Shown: positions 11,617 through 24,760 of the stretch, piece after piece
How positions within the stretch are numbered: position 1 is the first letter of the stretch
Layout: each line of letters opens with the position of its first letter
Source: Streptomyces sp. CC0208
GTDB lineage: Bacteria; Actinomycetota; Actinomycetes; Streptomycetales; Streptomycetaceae
Assembly (NCBI RefSeq): GCF_003443735.1
Contig: NZ_CP031969.1
Span: 7,378,001-7,442,000 of the forward strand
Reading direction: 5' to 3'
Length of the DNA: 64,000 bases
Made by a program: the position numbers and the translations under genes
Notes under the pieces: generated by a model
Seen by the model: the letters and a program-made list of their open reading frames with translations, nothing else
Told to the model about the DNA's origin: nothing
Databases searched by the model: none

Positions 11617-12774
11617 CCACCTCCACAAGGGGGGCCACCAAGGCCCCCGCGGTACTCGTCCTGGAGGACGGCCGGATCTTCCGCGGCCGTGCCTACGGGG
11701 CCGTGGGGGAGACCTTCGGCGAGGCCGTGTTCTCCACCGGCATGACCGGCTACCAGGAGACCCTGACCGACCCCTCGTACGACCGCCAGATCGTCGTCGC
11801 GACCGCCCCACAGATCGGCAACACCGGCTGGAACGACGAGGACGACGAGTCCCGCCGCATCTGGGTCTCGGGCTACGTCGTGCGCGACCCCGCGCGCGTG
11901 CCGTCCAACTGGCGGGCCAAGCGCTCCCTGGAGGACGAGCTGGTCGCGCAGGACATCGTCGGGATCTCCGGCATCGACACCCGCGCCCTCACCCGCCACC
12001 TGCGTGAGCGCGGCTCCATGCGCGCCGGGATCTTCTCCGGCGAGGCGATCGCCGCCGAGCCCGAGCTCGTCGCGCGCGTGCAGGCCCAGCCGCACATGAA
12101 GGGCGCCTCGCTGTACGAGGAGGTCGCCACCAAGGAGACGTACGTCGTCCCCGCGGTCGGCCCCGACGGCGAAGCCGTTCCGATCGGCACCGCGAAGTTC
12201 ACCGTCGCCGCCATCGACCTCGGCATCAAGGGCATGACCCCGCACCGCATGGCCCAGCGCGGCATCGAGGTGCATGTGCTGCCGGCCACGGCGAGCGTCG
12301 ACGAGGTCTACGCCGTCGAACCGGACGGGGTGTTCTTCTCCAACGGCCCAGGCGACCCGGCGACCGCCGACGGCCCGGTCGCGCTCATGACCGCCGTGCT
12401 GGAGCGGAAGACGCCGCTGTTCGGCATCTGCTTCGGCAACCAGATCCTTGGGCGGGCCCTCGGCTTCGGCACCTACAAGCTGAAGTACGGGCACCGGGGC
12501 ATCAACCAGCCGGTCCAGGACCGTACGACCGGCAAGGTCGAGGTCACCGCGCACAACCACGGATTCGCCGTGGACGCGCCGCTCGACAAGGTCAGCGAGA
12601 CGAAGTTCGGCCGCGCCGAGGTCTCCCACGTGTGCCTGAACGACGACGTCGTGGAAGGGCTCCAGCTGCTCGACCAGCCGGCCTTCTCCGTCCAGTACCA
12701 CCCCGAAGCGGCAGCCGGCCCGCACGACGCCGCCTACCTGTTCGACCGCTTCGTATCTCTGATGGAGGGCCAGC

Positions 12775-12782
<8 letters not shown>
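11613..12782 (+). CDS. carA: Carbamoyl-phosphate synthase small (glutaminase) subunit
   Basis: Hydrolyses glutamine and channels ammonia to CarB. The 389-residue protein has an N-terminal CarA-specific domain and a class I glutamine amidotransferase domain with the nucleophile Cys in [11 protein letters not shown] and the His-Glu pair in QYHPEAAAG. The usual nucleophile motif reads GICLGHQ, so Phe and Asn here are substitutions but the catalytic Cys, His and Glu are intact. Overlaps the preceding gene by 4 bases and carB by 8. Confidence 0.97.
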
Positions 12783-16083
<3,301 letters not shown>

Positions 16084-16090
16084 CAGCCCT

Positions 16091-16120
16091 GAGGGGGACA
16101 CCGGAAACGGTGTCCCCCTC
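16091..16120 (+). terminator. Hairpin between carB and pyrD
   Basis: A perfect 13-bp stem GAGGGGGACACCG / CGGTGTCCCCCTC capped by a GAAA tetraloop, starting 8 bases after the carB stop and ending 14 bases before pyrD. It is followed by TTC only. It could be a partial terminator that lowers pyrDF expression, or a 3' mRNA stabiliser. Confidence 0.75.
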
Positions 16121-16134
16121 TTCATGAGGACACC

Positions 16135-17244
16135 ATGTACAAGATCTTCTTCAAGCTCGTCTTCCAGCGCATGGACCCCGAGAAGGCCCACCACCTCGCC
16201 TTCCGCTGGATCCGGCTCGCCGTCCGCGTCCCCGTGCTGCGCACCTTCGTCGCGGCCGCCCTCGCGCCCCGCTACAAGGAGCTGCGCACCGAGGCCTTCG
16301 GGCTGCGCATGCACGGCCCCTTCGGCCTCGCCGCGGGCTTCGACAAGAACGCGGTCGCGATCGACGGCATGGCGATGCTGGGCTTCGACCACATCGAGAT
16401 CGGCACGGTGACCGGGGAGGCCCAGCCGGGCAACCCCAGGAAGCGGCTGTTCCGCCTGGTGCCGGACCGTGCGCTCATCAACCGCATGGGCTTCAACAAC
16501 GAGGGCTCGCTGGCCGTCGCGGCCCGTCTGGCGTCCCGTGAGCTGGTCTTCAAGACCGTCGTGGGCGTCAACATCGGCAAGACCAAGCTCGTCCCCGAGG
16601 CCGAGGCGATCGGCGACTACGTGAAGTCCGCGGAGCGGCTCGCGCCCTTCGCCGACTACCTCGTCGTCAACGTGTCCTCGCCCAACACACCCGGCCTGCG
16701 CAACCTCCAGGCCACCGAGGCGCTGCGGCCGCTCCTGACCGCCGTCCGCGAGGCCGCCGACCGGATCGTCGCGAACCGCCGGGTCCCGCTCCTGGTGAAG
16801 ATCGCGCCCGACCTCGCCGACGAGGACGTCGACGCGGTCGCCGACCTGGCCGTCGAGCTCGGCCTGGACGGCATCATCGCCACCAACACGACCATCGCGC
16901 GCGAGGGACTGGGGCTGAAGTCCGCAGCCGCCCTGATGAAGGAGACGGGCGGCCTGTCCGGGGCACCCCTCAAGGAGCGGTCCCTGGAGGTCCTCAGGCG
17001 CCTGTACGCGCGCGTGGGCGACCGGATCACCCTGGTGGGCGTCGGGGGCGTCGAGAACGCCGAGGACGCCTGGCAGCGCATCCTGGCGGGTGCCACGCTG
17101 GTCCAGGGCTACAGCGCCTTCGTCTACGAGGGGCCCTTCTGGGCCCGCGCCGTCCACAAGGGCCTCGCTGCGCGTCTGCGCACGAGCCCGTACGCCACCC
17201 TCGCCGACGCGGTCGGCGCCGACGTGAGGAAAATCACCGTATGA
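16135..17244 (+). CDS. pyrD: Dihydroorotate dehydrogenase (quinone), class 2
   Basis: FMN enzyme oxidising dihydroorotate to orotate at the inner membrane face with menaquinone as acceptor. The 369-residue length and the helical N-terminal extension (about 1-50) are class 2 features. Visible motifs are [22 protein letters not shown] and [16 protein letters not shown] (with the catalytic Ser of class 2), and the FMN phosphate site [17 protein letters not shown] at 16135 preferred over an upstream alternative in another frame. Its stop overlaps pyrF. Confidence 0.96.
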   Translation: MYKIFFKLVFQRMDPEKAHHLAFRWIRLAVRVPVLRTFVAAALAPRYKELRTEAFGLRMHGPFGLAAGFDKNAVAIDGMAMLGFDHIEIGTVTGEAQPGNPRKRLFRLVPDRALINRMGFNNEGSLAVAARLASRELVFKTVVGVNIGKTKLVPEAEAIGDYVKSAERLAPFADYLVVNVSSPNTPGLRNLQATEALRPLLTAVREAADRIVANRRVPLLVKIAPDLADEDVDAVADLAVELGLDGIIATNTTIAREGLGLKSAAALMKETGGLSGAPLKERSLEVLRRLYARVGDRITLVGVGGVENAEDAWQRILAGATLVQGYSAFVYEGPFWARAVHKGLAARLRTSPYATLADAVGADVRKITV

Positions 17245-18080
17245 CCGAGCCCTTCGGTGCCCGACTGCGCCACGCCATGGACGAGCGTGGCCCGCTGTGC
17301 GTGGGGATCGACCCGCACGCCTCGCTGCTCACCGAGTGGGGCCTGACCGACGACGTCGCCGGTCTGGAGCGGTTCAGCCGCACGGTCGTCGAGGCGCTGT
17401 CCGACCGGGTCGCCGTGTTCAAGCCCCAGAGCGCGTTCTTCGAGCGCTTCGGCTCGCGCGGCGTCGCCGTCCTGGAAAAGACCGTCCAGGAGGCCCGCGC
17501 GGCCGGTGCGCTGGTCCTCATGGACGCCAAGCGCGGTGACATCGGCTCGACCATGGCCGCGTACGCCGAGGCCTTCCTGCGCAAGGACTCCCCGCTGTTC
17601 TCGGACGCGCTGACCGTGTCGCCGTACCTCGGCTACGGCTCGCTCTCGCCGGCCGTCGCGCTGGCACGCGAGAGCGGTGCGGGCCTGTTCGTACTGGCCC
17701 TGACCTCCAACCCGGAGGGCGGCGAGGTCCAGCACGCGGTCCGCGCGGACGGCCGGAACGTCGGCGCGACCATGCTGGCCCATCTGGCCGCCGAGAACAC
17801 CGGCGAGGAGCCCCTGGGGTCCTTCGGCGCCGTCGTCGGGGCCACGCTGGGCGATCTGTCGACCTACGACCTCGACATCAACGGTCCGCTCCTGGCGCCC
17901 GGCGTCGGTGCGCAGGGGGCCACCCCGGCCGATCTTCCCCGGGTCTTCGGGGCGGCGATCCGCAATGTGGTCCCGAACGTCAGCCGGGGAGTGCTGCGGC
18001 ACGGCCCCGACACCGGTGCGCTGCGCGACTCCGCCGAGCGGTTCGCGGACGAGATCCGGTCGGCGCTGCCGAGCGCATGA
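17241..18080 (+). CDS. pyrF: Orotidine-5'-phosphate decarboxylase, type 2
   Basis: Final step of UMP synthesis. The 279-residue length and the active-site motif MDAKRGDIGST put it in the long (mycobacterial-type) subgroup rather than the 230-residue form. ATGA overlap with pyrD makes it the last gene of the operon, closed by a 12-bp hairpin. With pyrB, pyrC, carAB and pyrD the window encodes every UMP step except orotate phosphoribosyltransferase (pyrE), which must be elsewhere. Confidence 0.96.
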   Translation: MTEPFGARLRHAMDERGPLCVGIDPHASLLTEWGLTDDVAGLERFSRTVVEALSDRVAVFKPQSAFFERFGSRGVAVLEKTVQEARAAGALVLMDAKRGDIGSTMAAYAEAFLRKDSPLFSDALTVSPYLGYGSLSPAVALARESGAGLFVLALTSNPEGGEVQHAVRADGRNVGATMLAHLAAENTGEEPLGSFGAVVGATLGDLSTYDLDINGPLLAPGVGAQGATPADLPRVFGAAIRNVVPNVSRGVLRHGPDTGALRDSAERFADEIRSALPSA

Positions 18081-18086
18081 CGATGT

Positions 18087-18124
18087 TCGAACCCCTCGTT
18101 CGAGTCCTCCGGCGAGGGGTTCGA
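18087..18124 (+). terminator. pyrF terminator hairpin
   Basis: Perfect 12-bp inverted repeat TCGAACCCCTCG (18087-18098) and CGAGGGGTTCGA (18113-18124) with a 14-base loop, 6 bases after the pyrF stop. Likely end of the pyr operon. Confidence 0.75.
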
Positions 18125-18220
18125 GGACCGCTTGAGTCTGAATACATCCTCAAATCCGGGGCAGTATGTCAGGAATGTCCGGCCTGACGGAGGCTGACCA
18201 GGACTTTTCCGCTGTTCTCG

Positions 18221-18249
18221 CTGACTCTGGCGGACTTGGCCGCTAGTCT
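18221..18249 (+). promoter_or_regulatory. Putative promoter of the sIHF gene
   Basis: CTGACT (18221-18226), 17-base spacer, TAGTCT (18244-18249) resembles the principal sigma factor consensus of Streptomyces (TTGACN and TAGPuPuT). It lies about 110 bases upstream of the sIHF start. Two of the usual -35 bases deviate. Confidence 0.45.
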
Positions 18250-18359
18250 CCGACGCAGAGTCAACGGGCAAGCGTGTTGCTCGTGGCTCCCCAGGTGTGG
18301 GGCGACTAGGTTCCTCACCGGTCCGTATCCGACAGTTCGACATCCGAGGTGACGTAGGC

Positions 18360-18683
18360 GTGGCTCTTCCGCCCCTTACCCCTGAACAGCGCGCAGCCGC
18401 GCTCGAAAAGGCCGCCGCGGCTCGCCGGGAGCGGGCCGAGGTCAAGAATCGACTCAAGCACTCCGGCGCCTCTCTCCACGAGGTCATCAAGCAGGGCCAG
18501 GAGAACGACGTCATCGGCAAGATGAAGGTCTCCGCCCTGCTCGAATCCCTGCCGGGCGTGGGCAAGGTCCGCGCCAAGCAGATCATGGAACGACTGGGCA
18601 TCTCCGAGAGCCGTCGTGTACGCGGCCTCGGCTCCAACCAGATCGCTTCGCTGGAGCGTGAGTTCGGCAGCACCGGTTCCTGA
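18360..18683 (+). CDS. sihf: Streptomycete integration host factor (nucleoid protein)
   Basis: A small nucleoid-associated protein that binds and bends DNA and affects sporulation septation and antibiotic production. The 107-residue sequence begins [20 protein letters not shown], has the long basic helix [12 protein letters not shown] and the helix-hairpin-helix [18 protein letters not shown], as in actinobacterial mIHF. The GTG at 18360 is chosen because GAGGTGA lies 7 bases before it and the length then equals the known protein; an upstream in-frame ATG would add 21 unsupported residues. Stands alone after the pyr operon. Confidence 0.96.
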   Translation: MALPPLTPEQRAAALEKAAAARRERAEVKNRLKHSGASLHEVIKQGQENDVIGKMKVSALLESLPGVGKVRAKQIMERLGISESRRVRGLGSNQIASLEREFGSTGS

Positions 18684-18742
18684 TCCGGGTCACTCCGGGC
18701 AGGCAGTCCCGGGCACTCCGGGATTGCTGGAATAATCGCTGC

Positions 18743-19336
18743 ATGGCTGCAACATTCCGGGGGACGACCCCCGAGCCCCCGGACGTACGTCCGCGGCTGA
18801 CCGTGCTCTCCGGCCCCTCGGGGGTCGGCAAGAGCACGGTCGTCGCCCATATGCGCAAGGAACACCCCGAGGTCTGGCTCTCGGTGTCGGCGACGACCCG
18901 CAAGCCCCGCCCCGGCGAGAAGCACGGCGTCCAGTACTTCTTCGTCACCGACGAGGAGATGGACAAGCTGATCGCCAACGGCGAGCTGCTGGAGTGGGCG
19001 GAGTTCGCCGGCAACCGCTACGGCACGCCGCGTGCGGCCGTGCTGGAGCGGCTGGAGGCGGGCGAGCCCGTCCTCCTGGAGATCGACCTCCAGGGTGCCC
19101 GGCAGGTCCGTGAGTCCATGGCGGACGCCCAGCTGGTGTTCCTGGCTCCTCCCTCCTGGGAGGAGCTCGTGCGCAGACTCACCGGACGTGGCACCGAGCC
19201 GCCCGAGGTGATCGAGCGCCGCCTGGACGCGGCGAAGATCGAACTGGCGGCTGAACCCGAGTTCGATGTGACCTTGGTCAACACCTCCGTCGAGGACGTG
19301 GCGCGCGAGCTGCTAGCCTTGGTGGATGTTGTGTGA
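18743..19336 (+). CDS. gmk: Guanylate kinase
   Basis: ATP-dependent conversion of GMP to GDP. The 197-residue protein carries the P-loop [11 protein letters not shown] (about 22-32) and the GMP-binding [13 protein letters not shown] with the Tyr-containing FFVTDEEM and [15 protein letters not shown] stretches. A short extension of about 15 residues precedes the fold. It lies 65 bases upstream of rpoZ; the gmk-rpoZ-coaBC order is widely conserved. Confidence 0.96.
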   Translation: MAATFRGTTPEPPDVRPRLTVLSGPSGVGKSTVVAHMRKEHPEVWLSVSATTRKPRPGEKHGVQYFFVTDEEMDKLIANGELLEWAEFAGNRYGTPRAAVLERLEAGEPVLLEIDLQGARQVRESMADAQLVFLAPPSWEELVRRLTGRGTEPPEVIERRLDAAKIELAAEPEFDVTLVNTSVEDVARELLALVDVV

Positions 19337-19401
19337 TCGTGCCTGCTCATCGAGGCTTGATCCTCTGCACTGATTCTTTCCCATCCATCGGAAGGTAGAG
19401 C

Positions 19402-19674
19402 GTGTCCTCTTCCATCTCCGCGCCCGAGGGCATCATCAACCCGCCGATCGACGAGCTCCTCGAGGCCACTGACTCGAAGTACAGCCTCGTGATCTACGCG
19501 GCCAAGCGGGCCCGCCAGATCAACGCGTACTACTCGCAGCTCGGCGAGGGCCTGCTGGAGTACGTCGGTCCGCTGGTGGACACCCACGTCCACGAGAAGC
19601 CGCTCTCGATCGCCCTGCGCGAGATCAACGCGGGTCTGCTGACGTCCGAGGCCGTCGAGGGCCCGGCGCAGTAG
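19402..19674 (+). CDS. rpoZ: RNA polymerase omega subunit
   Basis: Binds beta' and aids RNA polymerase assembly; in Streptomyces it is needed for normal development and antibiotic production. The 90-residue protein has [28 protein letters not shown] at its N-terminal half, the omega family core. GTG start follows GGAAGGTAGAGC. A strong terminator hairpin follows, partly separating it from coaBC. Confidence 0.97.
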   Translation: MSSSISAPEGIINPPIDELLEATDSKYSLVIYAAKRARQINAYYSQLGEGLLEYVGPLVDTHVHEKPLSIALREINAGLLTSEAVEGPAQ

Positions 19675-19702
19675 TAGTACTTTCAGCTTTTCGCTGACTT
19701 AT

Positions 19703-19737
19703 CCACAGGCCCGGCAGCGCGACTGCCGGGCCTGTGG
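19703..19737 (+). terminator. rpoZ terminator hairpin
   Basis: Perfect 15-bp stem CCACAGGCCCGGCAG (19703-19717) and its complement (19723-19737) with a 5-base CGCGA loop, 29 bases past the rpoZ stop and followed by TGTGTG. It lies 53 bases before coaBC, which suggests coaBC also has its own promoter. Confidence 0.8.
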
Positions 19738-19790
19738 TGTGTGATGGACCCGTACGCCGCCCGCGTACGTTGCCGAGCCGGGGAGAGACG

Positions 19791-20993
19791 GTGGACAAGC
19801 CGAAGGTCGTGCTGGGGGTCAGCGGCGGCATCGCCGCGTACAAGGCCTGCGAGCTGCTGAGAAGGCTCACGGAGTCAGGCCACGACGTCCGCGTCGTCCC
19901 CACCGCCTCCGCGCTGCACTTCGTGGGCGCCGCCACATGGTCCGCGCTGTCCGGCAAGCCGGTCTCGACCGAGGTCTGGGACGACGTCCACGAGGTCCCG
20001 CACGTCCGCATCGGGCAGCACGCCGACCTCGTCGTGGTGGCCCCGGCCACGGCCGACATGCTCGCCAAGGCGGCACACGGCCTGGCGGACGACCTCCTGA
20101 CCAACACGCTCCTCACGGCCCGCTGCCCCATCGTCTTCGCGCCCGCCATGCACACCGAGATGTGGGAGCACCCGGCCACCCAGGAGAACGTGGCGACGCT
20201 TCGGCGCCGCGGCGCCCTCGTGATCGAACCGGCTGTCGGCCGGCTGACCGGCGTCGACACCGGCAAGGGCCGGCTGCCGGACCCCGCCGAGATCTTCGAG
20301 GTCTGCCGCCGGGTGCTGGCCCGCGGTGCCACCGAGCCCGACCTCGAGGGCCGGCACGTCGTCGTCAGCGCCGGCGGCACCCGCGAGCCCCTCGACCCGG
20401 TCCGCTTTCTCGGCAACCGCTCCTCCGGCAAGCAGGGGTACGCCCTGGCCCGCACCGCGGCCGCGCGCGGCGCCCGGGTCACGCTGATCGCGGCTAACAC
20501 CGGCATGCCGGACCCCGCCGGCGTGGACGTGGTCCCCGTGGGGACGGCCGTACAGCTGCGCGAAGCGGTCCTGAAGGCGGCGGCCGACGCCGACGCCGTC
20601 GTCATGGCGGCGGCGGTCGCGGACTTCCGGCCCCAGACCTACGCGGCCGGAAAGATCAAGAAGAAGGACGGCCAGGACCCCGAGCCCATCGTCCTGGTGC
20701 GGAATCCGGACATCCTCGCCGAGATCTCGGCCGAGCGCGCCCGCCCCGGCCAGGTGATCGTCGGATTCGCCGCCGAGACCGACGACGTGCTGGCCAACGG
20801 CCGTACGAAGCTGGAGCGCAAGGGCTGCGACCTGCTCGTCGTCAACGAGGTGGGCGAGCGCAAGACCTTCGGGTCGGAGGAGAACGAGGCGGTGGTGCTG
20901 GGCGCCGACGGCAGCGAGACCCCGGTGCCGCACGGCCCGAAGGAGTTCCTGGCCGAAACGGTCTGGGACCTGGTGGTGAGCCGCCTGCACTGA
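19791..20993 (+). CDS. coaBC: Bifunctional phosphopantothenoylcysteine decarboxylase/phosphopantothenate-cysteine ligase
   Basis: Two consecutive steps of coenzyme A synthesis. In 400 residues the N-terminal CoaC flavodoxin-like domain (1 to about 185) has GVSGGIAAYKACELLRRL and the active-site motif PAMHTEMW (usually PAMNxxMW; His for Asn is common in actinobacteria as I recall), and the C-terminal CoaB domain has DPVRFLGNRSSGKQG, AAVADFRP and the KIKK lysines. The GTG at 19791 is preferred over an upstream ATG lying inside the rpoZ terminator; GGGGAGAG precedes it. Confidence 0.95.
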   Translation: MDKPKVVLGVSGGIAAYKACELLRRLTESGHDVRVVPTASALHFVGAATWSALSGKPVSTEVWDDVHEVPHVRIGQHADLVVVAPATADMLAKAAHGLADDLLTNTLLTARCPIVFAPAMHTEMWEHPATQENVATLRRRGALVIEPAVGRLTGVDTGKGRLPDPAEIFEVCRRVLARGATEPDLEGRHVVVSAGGTREPLDPVRFLGNRSSGKQGYALARTAAARGARVTLIAANTGMPDPAGVDVVPVGTAVQLREAVLKAAADADAVVMAAAVADFRPQTYAAGKIKKKDGQDPEPIVLVRNPDILAEISAERARPGQVIVGFAAETDDVLANGRTKLERKGCDLLVVNEVGERKTFGSEENEAVVLGADGSETPVPHGPKEFLAETVWDLVVSRLH

Positions 20994-21232
20994 ACGCTTC
21001 ATCCGTTTCTCGGCCCCACGTACCTCCGCGGTAGAGGTGTGGCGCCCCTGGCCAAGTCCACTCGGAATTGGGCACAATGCCCGTGCCGCAGGTCACGGCC
21101 CTTCCGAGAGGCGAGACAGGGGGGCCGGTGGCCGAGCACGACCGATAAACTGTTCTCGGACTGTGCCGGGCGCAGCCCCCGAGCCCGTCCGCCAATGATC
21201 AGCCAGCAGCCGCTGCAACCCCAGGGAGCGTT

Positions 21233-22441
21233 GTGTCCCGTCGTCTGTTCACCTCGGAGTCTGTGACCGAGGGCCACCCCGACAAGATCGCTGACCAGAT
21301 CAGTGACACCATCCTCGACGCGCTCCTCAAGGAGGACCCGACCTCCCGGGTCGCTGTCGAGACCCTGATCACCACCGGTCTGGTGCATGTGGCCGGTGAG
21401 GTCACGACCAAGACCTACGCGCCGATCGCCCAGCTGGTGCGCGACAAGATCCTGGAGATCGGTTACGACTCCTCGAAGAAGGGCTTCGACGGCGCCTCCT
21501 GCGGTGTCTCGGTGTCGATCGGGGCGCAGTCCCCGGACATCGCGCAGGGTGTCGACACGGCGTACGAGAACCGGGTCGAGGGCGACGACGACGAACTGGA
21601 CCGCCAGGGCGCGGGCGACCAGGGTCTGATGTTCGGCTACGCGACGGACGAGACCCCGACGCTGATGCCGCTGCCGATCTTCCTGGCGCACCGTCTGGCC
21701 AAGCGCCTGTCCGAGGTCCGCAAGAACGGCACCATCCCCTACCTGCGCCCCGACGGCAAGACGCAGGTCACCATCGAGTACGACGGTGACAAGGCGGTCC
21801 GTCTGGACACGGTCGTGGTCTCCTCGCAGCACGCGTCGGACATCGACCTGGACTCCCTGCTGGCCCCCGACATCCGCGAGTTCGTGGTGGAGCCGGAGCT
21901 CAAGGCGCTCCTGGACGAGGGCATCAAGCTGGACACGGACAGCTACCGTCTCCTGGTCAACCCGACCGGCCGGTTCGAGATCGGCGGCCCGATGGGTGAC
22001 GCGGGTCTGACCGGCCGCAAGATCATCATCGACACGTACGGCGGCATGGCCCGTCACGGCGGCGGTGCCTTCTCGGGCAAGGACCCGTCCAAGGTGGACC
22101 GCTCGGCGGCGTACGCGATGCGCTGGGTCGCCAAGAACGTCGTGGCGGCCGGTCTTGCCTCGCGCTGCGAGGTCCAGGTGGCCTACGCCATCGGCAAGGC
22201 CGAGCCCGTGGGCCTGTTCGTCGAGACCTTCGGCACCGCGAAGATCGACGCGGACAAGATCGAGAAGGCGATCGACGAGGTCTTCGACCTCCGTCCGGCC
22301 GCCATCATCCGCGACCTCGACCTGCTGCGCCCGATCTACTCCCTGACGGCGGCGTACGGCCACTTCGGCCGGGAGCTGCCGGAGTTCACGTGGGAGAAGA
22401 CGGACCGCGTGGAGGCGCTGCGCAAGGCCGCGGGCCTGTAG
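21233..22441 (+). CDS. metK: S-adenosylmethionine synthetase
   Basis: Makes AdoMet from methionine and ATP. The 402-residue protein has [14 protein letters not shown] (about 10-23), [12 protein letters not shown] (about 125) and the P-loop-like [19 protein letters not shown] (about 280), the family signatures. GTG start, preceded by AGGGAG. The 239-base upstream gap has a GGGCA-CAA-TGCCC inverted repeat near 21069-21081 and a TAAACT -10-like hexamer near 21147, but no SAM riboswitch consensus that I can find. Confidence 0.97.
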   Translation: MSRRLFTSESVTEGHPDKIADQISDTILDALLKEDPTSRVAVETLITTGLVHVAGEVTTKTYAPIAQLVRDKILEIGYDSSKKGFDGASCGVSVSIGAQSPDIAQGVDTAYENRVEGDDDELDRQGAGDQGLMFGYATDETPTLMPLPIFLAHRLAKRLSEVRKNGTIPYLRPDGKTQVTIEYDGDKAVRLDTVVVSSQHASDIDLDSLLAPDIREFVVEPELKALLDEGIKLDTDSYRLLVNPTGRFEIGGPMGDAGLTGRKIIIDTYGGMARHGGGAFSGKDPSKVDRSAAYAMRWVAKNVVAAGLASRCEVQVAYAIGKAEPVGLFVETFGTAKIDADKIEKAIDEVFDLRPAAIIRDLDLLRPIYSLTAAYGHFGRELPEFTWEKTDRVEALRKAAGL

Positions 22442-22466
22442 GTCCGTAAGCCCCCTGCGGCTCGCC

Positions 22467-22503
22467 GCGAGGCCCGGTGTCCCTCTGGGATGCCGGGCCT
22501 CGC
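22467..22503 (+). terminator. metK terminator hairpin with adjacent direct repeat
   Basis: Arms GCGAGGCCCGG (22467-22477) and CCGGGCCTCGC (22493-22503), with inner TCCC/GGGA pairing in the loop. The right part GGGATGCCGGGCCTC (22487-22501) is repeated exactly at 22512-22526, 25 bases on, so the arm has been duplicated. Confidence 0.7.
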
Positions 22504-22597
22504 GCCGTCCCGGGATGCCGGGCCTCACGTGTCACTGGCCGGTCCCTTCGGGTTCGGGCGGCGTCGGTTGTCAGTGGGGTTTGGTAAGAATGCAAGC

Positions 22598-24760
22598 GTG
22601 AGCAGCGAGAACGGGTCGGTGGACGGTGGCGCCGAGGGAGCGCAGCCCGAGCAGCTTGCGCTCATTCGGGAGAGTGTGCGGAACGCCAAGGTGCCGCGGG
22701 CCAAGCCGCGGACCTGGCGGGGGGCCGCGCTGGCCAAGGAGTTGCCGGTCGCGCGGGTGCTGGTCGACAAGGGCGTGCTGCATCTCGACCGGTACTTCGA
22801 CTACGCCGTGCCCGAGGAGCTGGACGCGGACGCGCAGCCGGGGGTGCGGGTGCGGGTGCGCTTCGGGGCCGGGCGGGGGCGGGTCCGGGAAGGGCGGCGT
22901 GAGGGCGGGGGGCTGATCGACGGGTTTCTCGTCGAGCGGCTCGCGGAGTCGGACTACTCCGGGCCGCTGGCGGCGCTCGCCCAGGTCGTCTCGTCCGAGC
23001 CAGTGCTCAGCGAGGAGCTTCTGGGGCTCGCGCGGGCCGTCGCCGACCGGTACGCGGGCAGCCTCGCCGATGTGCTGCAGCTCGCCGTGCCGCCTCGTAG
23101 CGCCCGTGCCGAGCAGCGGCCCTCGCCCGAGCCGTTGCCGCCGCCCGCCGCGCCGGAGGCGGGGTCCTGGGGGCGGTACGAGCGGGGGGGCGCGTTTCTG
23201 GAGTCACTGGCCTCGGGGGGCGCGCCGCGCGCGGTGTGGAACGCCCTGCCCGGGCCGGAGTGGAGCGAGGAGCTGGCGAGGGCCGTTGCCGCGACCCTGG
23301 CCTCAGGGCGGGGCGCGCTCGTCGTCGTGCCGGACGGGCGGGCTGTCGCACGGGTCGACGCCGCCCTGACCTCGGTGCTGGGCGAGGGGCGGCATGCGGT
23401 TCTGACCGCCGACGCCGGGCCCGAGAAGCGGTATCGGGAGTGGCTGGCCGTGCGGCGGGGCGCCGTGCGGGCCGTGGTCGGGACGCGGGCCGCCATGTTC
23501 GCCCCGGTGCGGGACCTGGGGCTCGTCGCTCTGTGGGACGACGGCGACGACAGTCACAGCGAGCCGCACGCCCCGCAGCCGCATGCGCGCGAGGTGTTGT
23601 TGTTGCGGGCCGCGCAGGACAAGTGCGGCTTCCTGCTGGGGAGTTGGAGCTGCACCGTGGAGGCCGCGCAGCTCGTGGAGAGCGGGTGGGCCCGGCCGCT
23701 CGTGGCCTCGCGGGAGCAGGTGCGGGCCGTCGCCCCGCTGGTGCGGACCGTCGGCGACCAGGATCTCGCGCGGGACGAGGCGGCGCGGGCGGCCCGGCTG
23801 CCCACGCTCGCCTGGCAGGCCGTCAGGGAGGGCCTGCGGCACGGACCGGTGCTCGTGCAGGTGCCGCGGCGGGGGTATGTGCCGCGGATGGCCTGTGCCA
23901 ACTGCCGGGAGCCCGCGCGGTGTCGGCACTGTGCCGGACCGCTGGAGGGGCAGGAGTCCGCAGCGGCGCTGAGGTGCGGGTGGTGCGGGCGCGAGGAGGG
24001 CTCCTGGCACTGTCCGGAGTGCGGGGGGTTCCGGTTGCGGGCGCAGGTGGTGGGAGCCCGGCGCACCGCGGAGGAGCTGGGGCGGGCGTTTCCGGCTGTT
24101 CCGGTGCGGACGTCCGGGCGTGAGCATGTGCTGGACACCGTGCCGGGGGCACCGGCACTGGTCGTGAGTACGCCGGGTGCGGAGCCGGTCGCCGAGGGCG
24201 GATATGCGGCGGCGCTGTTGCTGGACGGCTGGGCCATGCTCGGGCGACCCGATCTGCGGGCCGGGGAGGATGCGCTGCGGCGCTGGATCGCGGCGGCGGC
24301 GCTGGTGCGGGCGCAGGAGGCCGGGGGCACCGTGGTGGTGGTCGCCGAGCCCACGCTGCGGCCGGTGCAGGCGTTGGTGCGCTGGGACCCCGTGGGGCAT
24401 GCGGTGCGGGAGCTGGGGGAGCGGGCCGAGTTGGGCTTTCCGCCGGTGTCGCGGATGGCCGCGGTGTCGGGGGCGGGGGAGGCGCTCGCCGAGTTCCTGG
24501 CGGCCGCGGAACTGCCGGAAGAGGCCGAACTGCTGGGGCCCGTGCCGTTGCCCGTGACGGGGGCGGCGGGACCTCGGAGGGTGGGGGCGCCGCCCGTTGG
24601 GGAGCGGTGGGAGCGGGTGCTGGTGCGGGTTCCGCCGGGGAGGGGGGCCGCGCTGGCGGCTGCGCTCAAGGCCGCGCAGGCTTCGCGGATGGCTCGGGGC
24701 GGAGGGAGCGCCGGCGAGGGGGCGGTATGGGTGCGGATCGATCCCCCTGACATCGGGTGA
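22598..24760 (+). CDS. priA: Replication restart protein PriA, helicase-motif-less actinobacterial form
   Basis: A 720-residue homologue of the primosome assembly factor that loads the replicative helicase at stalled forks. The N-terminal DNA-binding (3'BD) domain (RVLVDKGVLHLDRYFDYAVP, about 52-71) and the eight zinc-binding cysteines (CANC, CRHC, CGWC, CPEC, around residues 432-475) are present. The helicase motifs are not: no GSGKT Walker A, and the DEEH box is WDDGDDSH. It is thus predicted to be a fork-recognition scaffold without unwinding activity, as annotated for actinobacterial PriA. GTG at 22598 chosen; the longer upstream frame has no support. Codons are notably G-rich (GGG, CGG) compared with neighbours. 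Confidence 0.92.
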   Translation: MSSENGSVDGGAEGAQPEQLALIRESVRNAKVPRAKPRTWRGAALAKELPVARVLVDKGVLHLDRYFDYAVPEELDADAQPGVRVRVRFGAGRGRVREGRREGGGLIDGFLVERLAESDYSGPLAALAQVVSSEPVLSEELLGLARAVADRYAGSLADVLQLAVPPRSARAEQRPSPEPLPPPAAPEAGSWGRYERGGAFLESLASGGAPRAVWNALPGPEWSEELARAVAATLASGRGALVVVPDGRAVARVDAALTSVLGEGRHAVLTADAGPEKRYREWLAVRRGAVRAVVGTRAAMFAPVRDLGLVALWDDGDDSHSEPHAPQPHAREVLLLRAAQDKCGFLLGSWSCTVEAAQLVESGWARPLVASREQVRAVAPLVRTVGDQDLARDEAARAARLPTLAWQAVREGLRHGPVLVQVPRRGYVPRMACANCREPARCRHCAGPLEGQESAAALRCGWCGREEGSWHCPECGGFRLRAQVVGARRTAEELGRAFPAVPVRTSGREHVLDTVPGAPALVVSTPGAEPVAEGGYAAALLLDGWAMLGRPDLRAGEDALRRWIAAAALVRAQEAGGTVVVVAEPTLRPVQALVRWDPVGHAVRELGERAELGFPPVSRMAAVSGAGEALAEFLAAAELPEEAELLGPVPLPVTGAAGPRRVGAPPVGERWERVLVRVPPGRGAALAAALKAAQASRMARGGGSAGEGAVWVRIDPPDIG

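Noticed and set aside
20994-21232. Possible SAM riboswitch before metK
   Set aside because: I looked for SAM-I and SAM-IV core segments and found neither; only a short GGGCA/TGCCC dyad is present.
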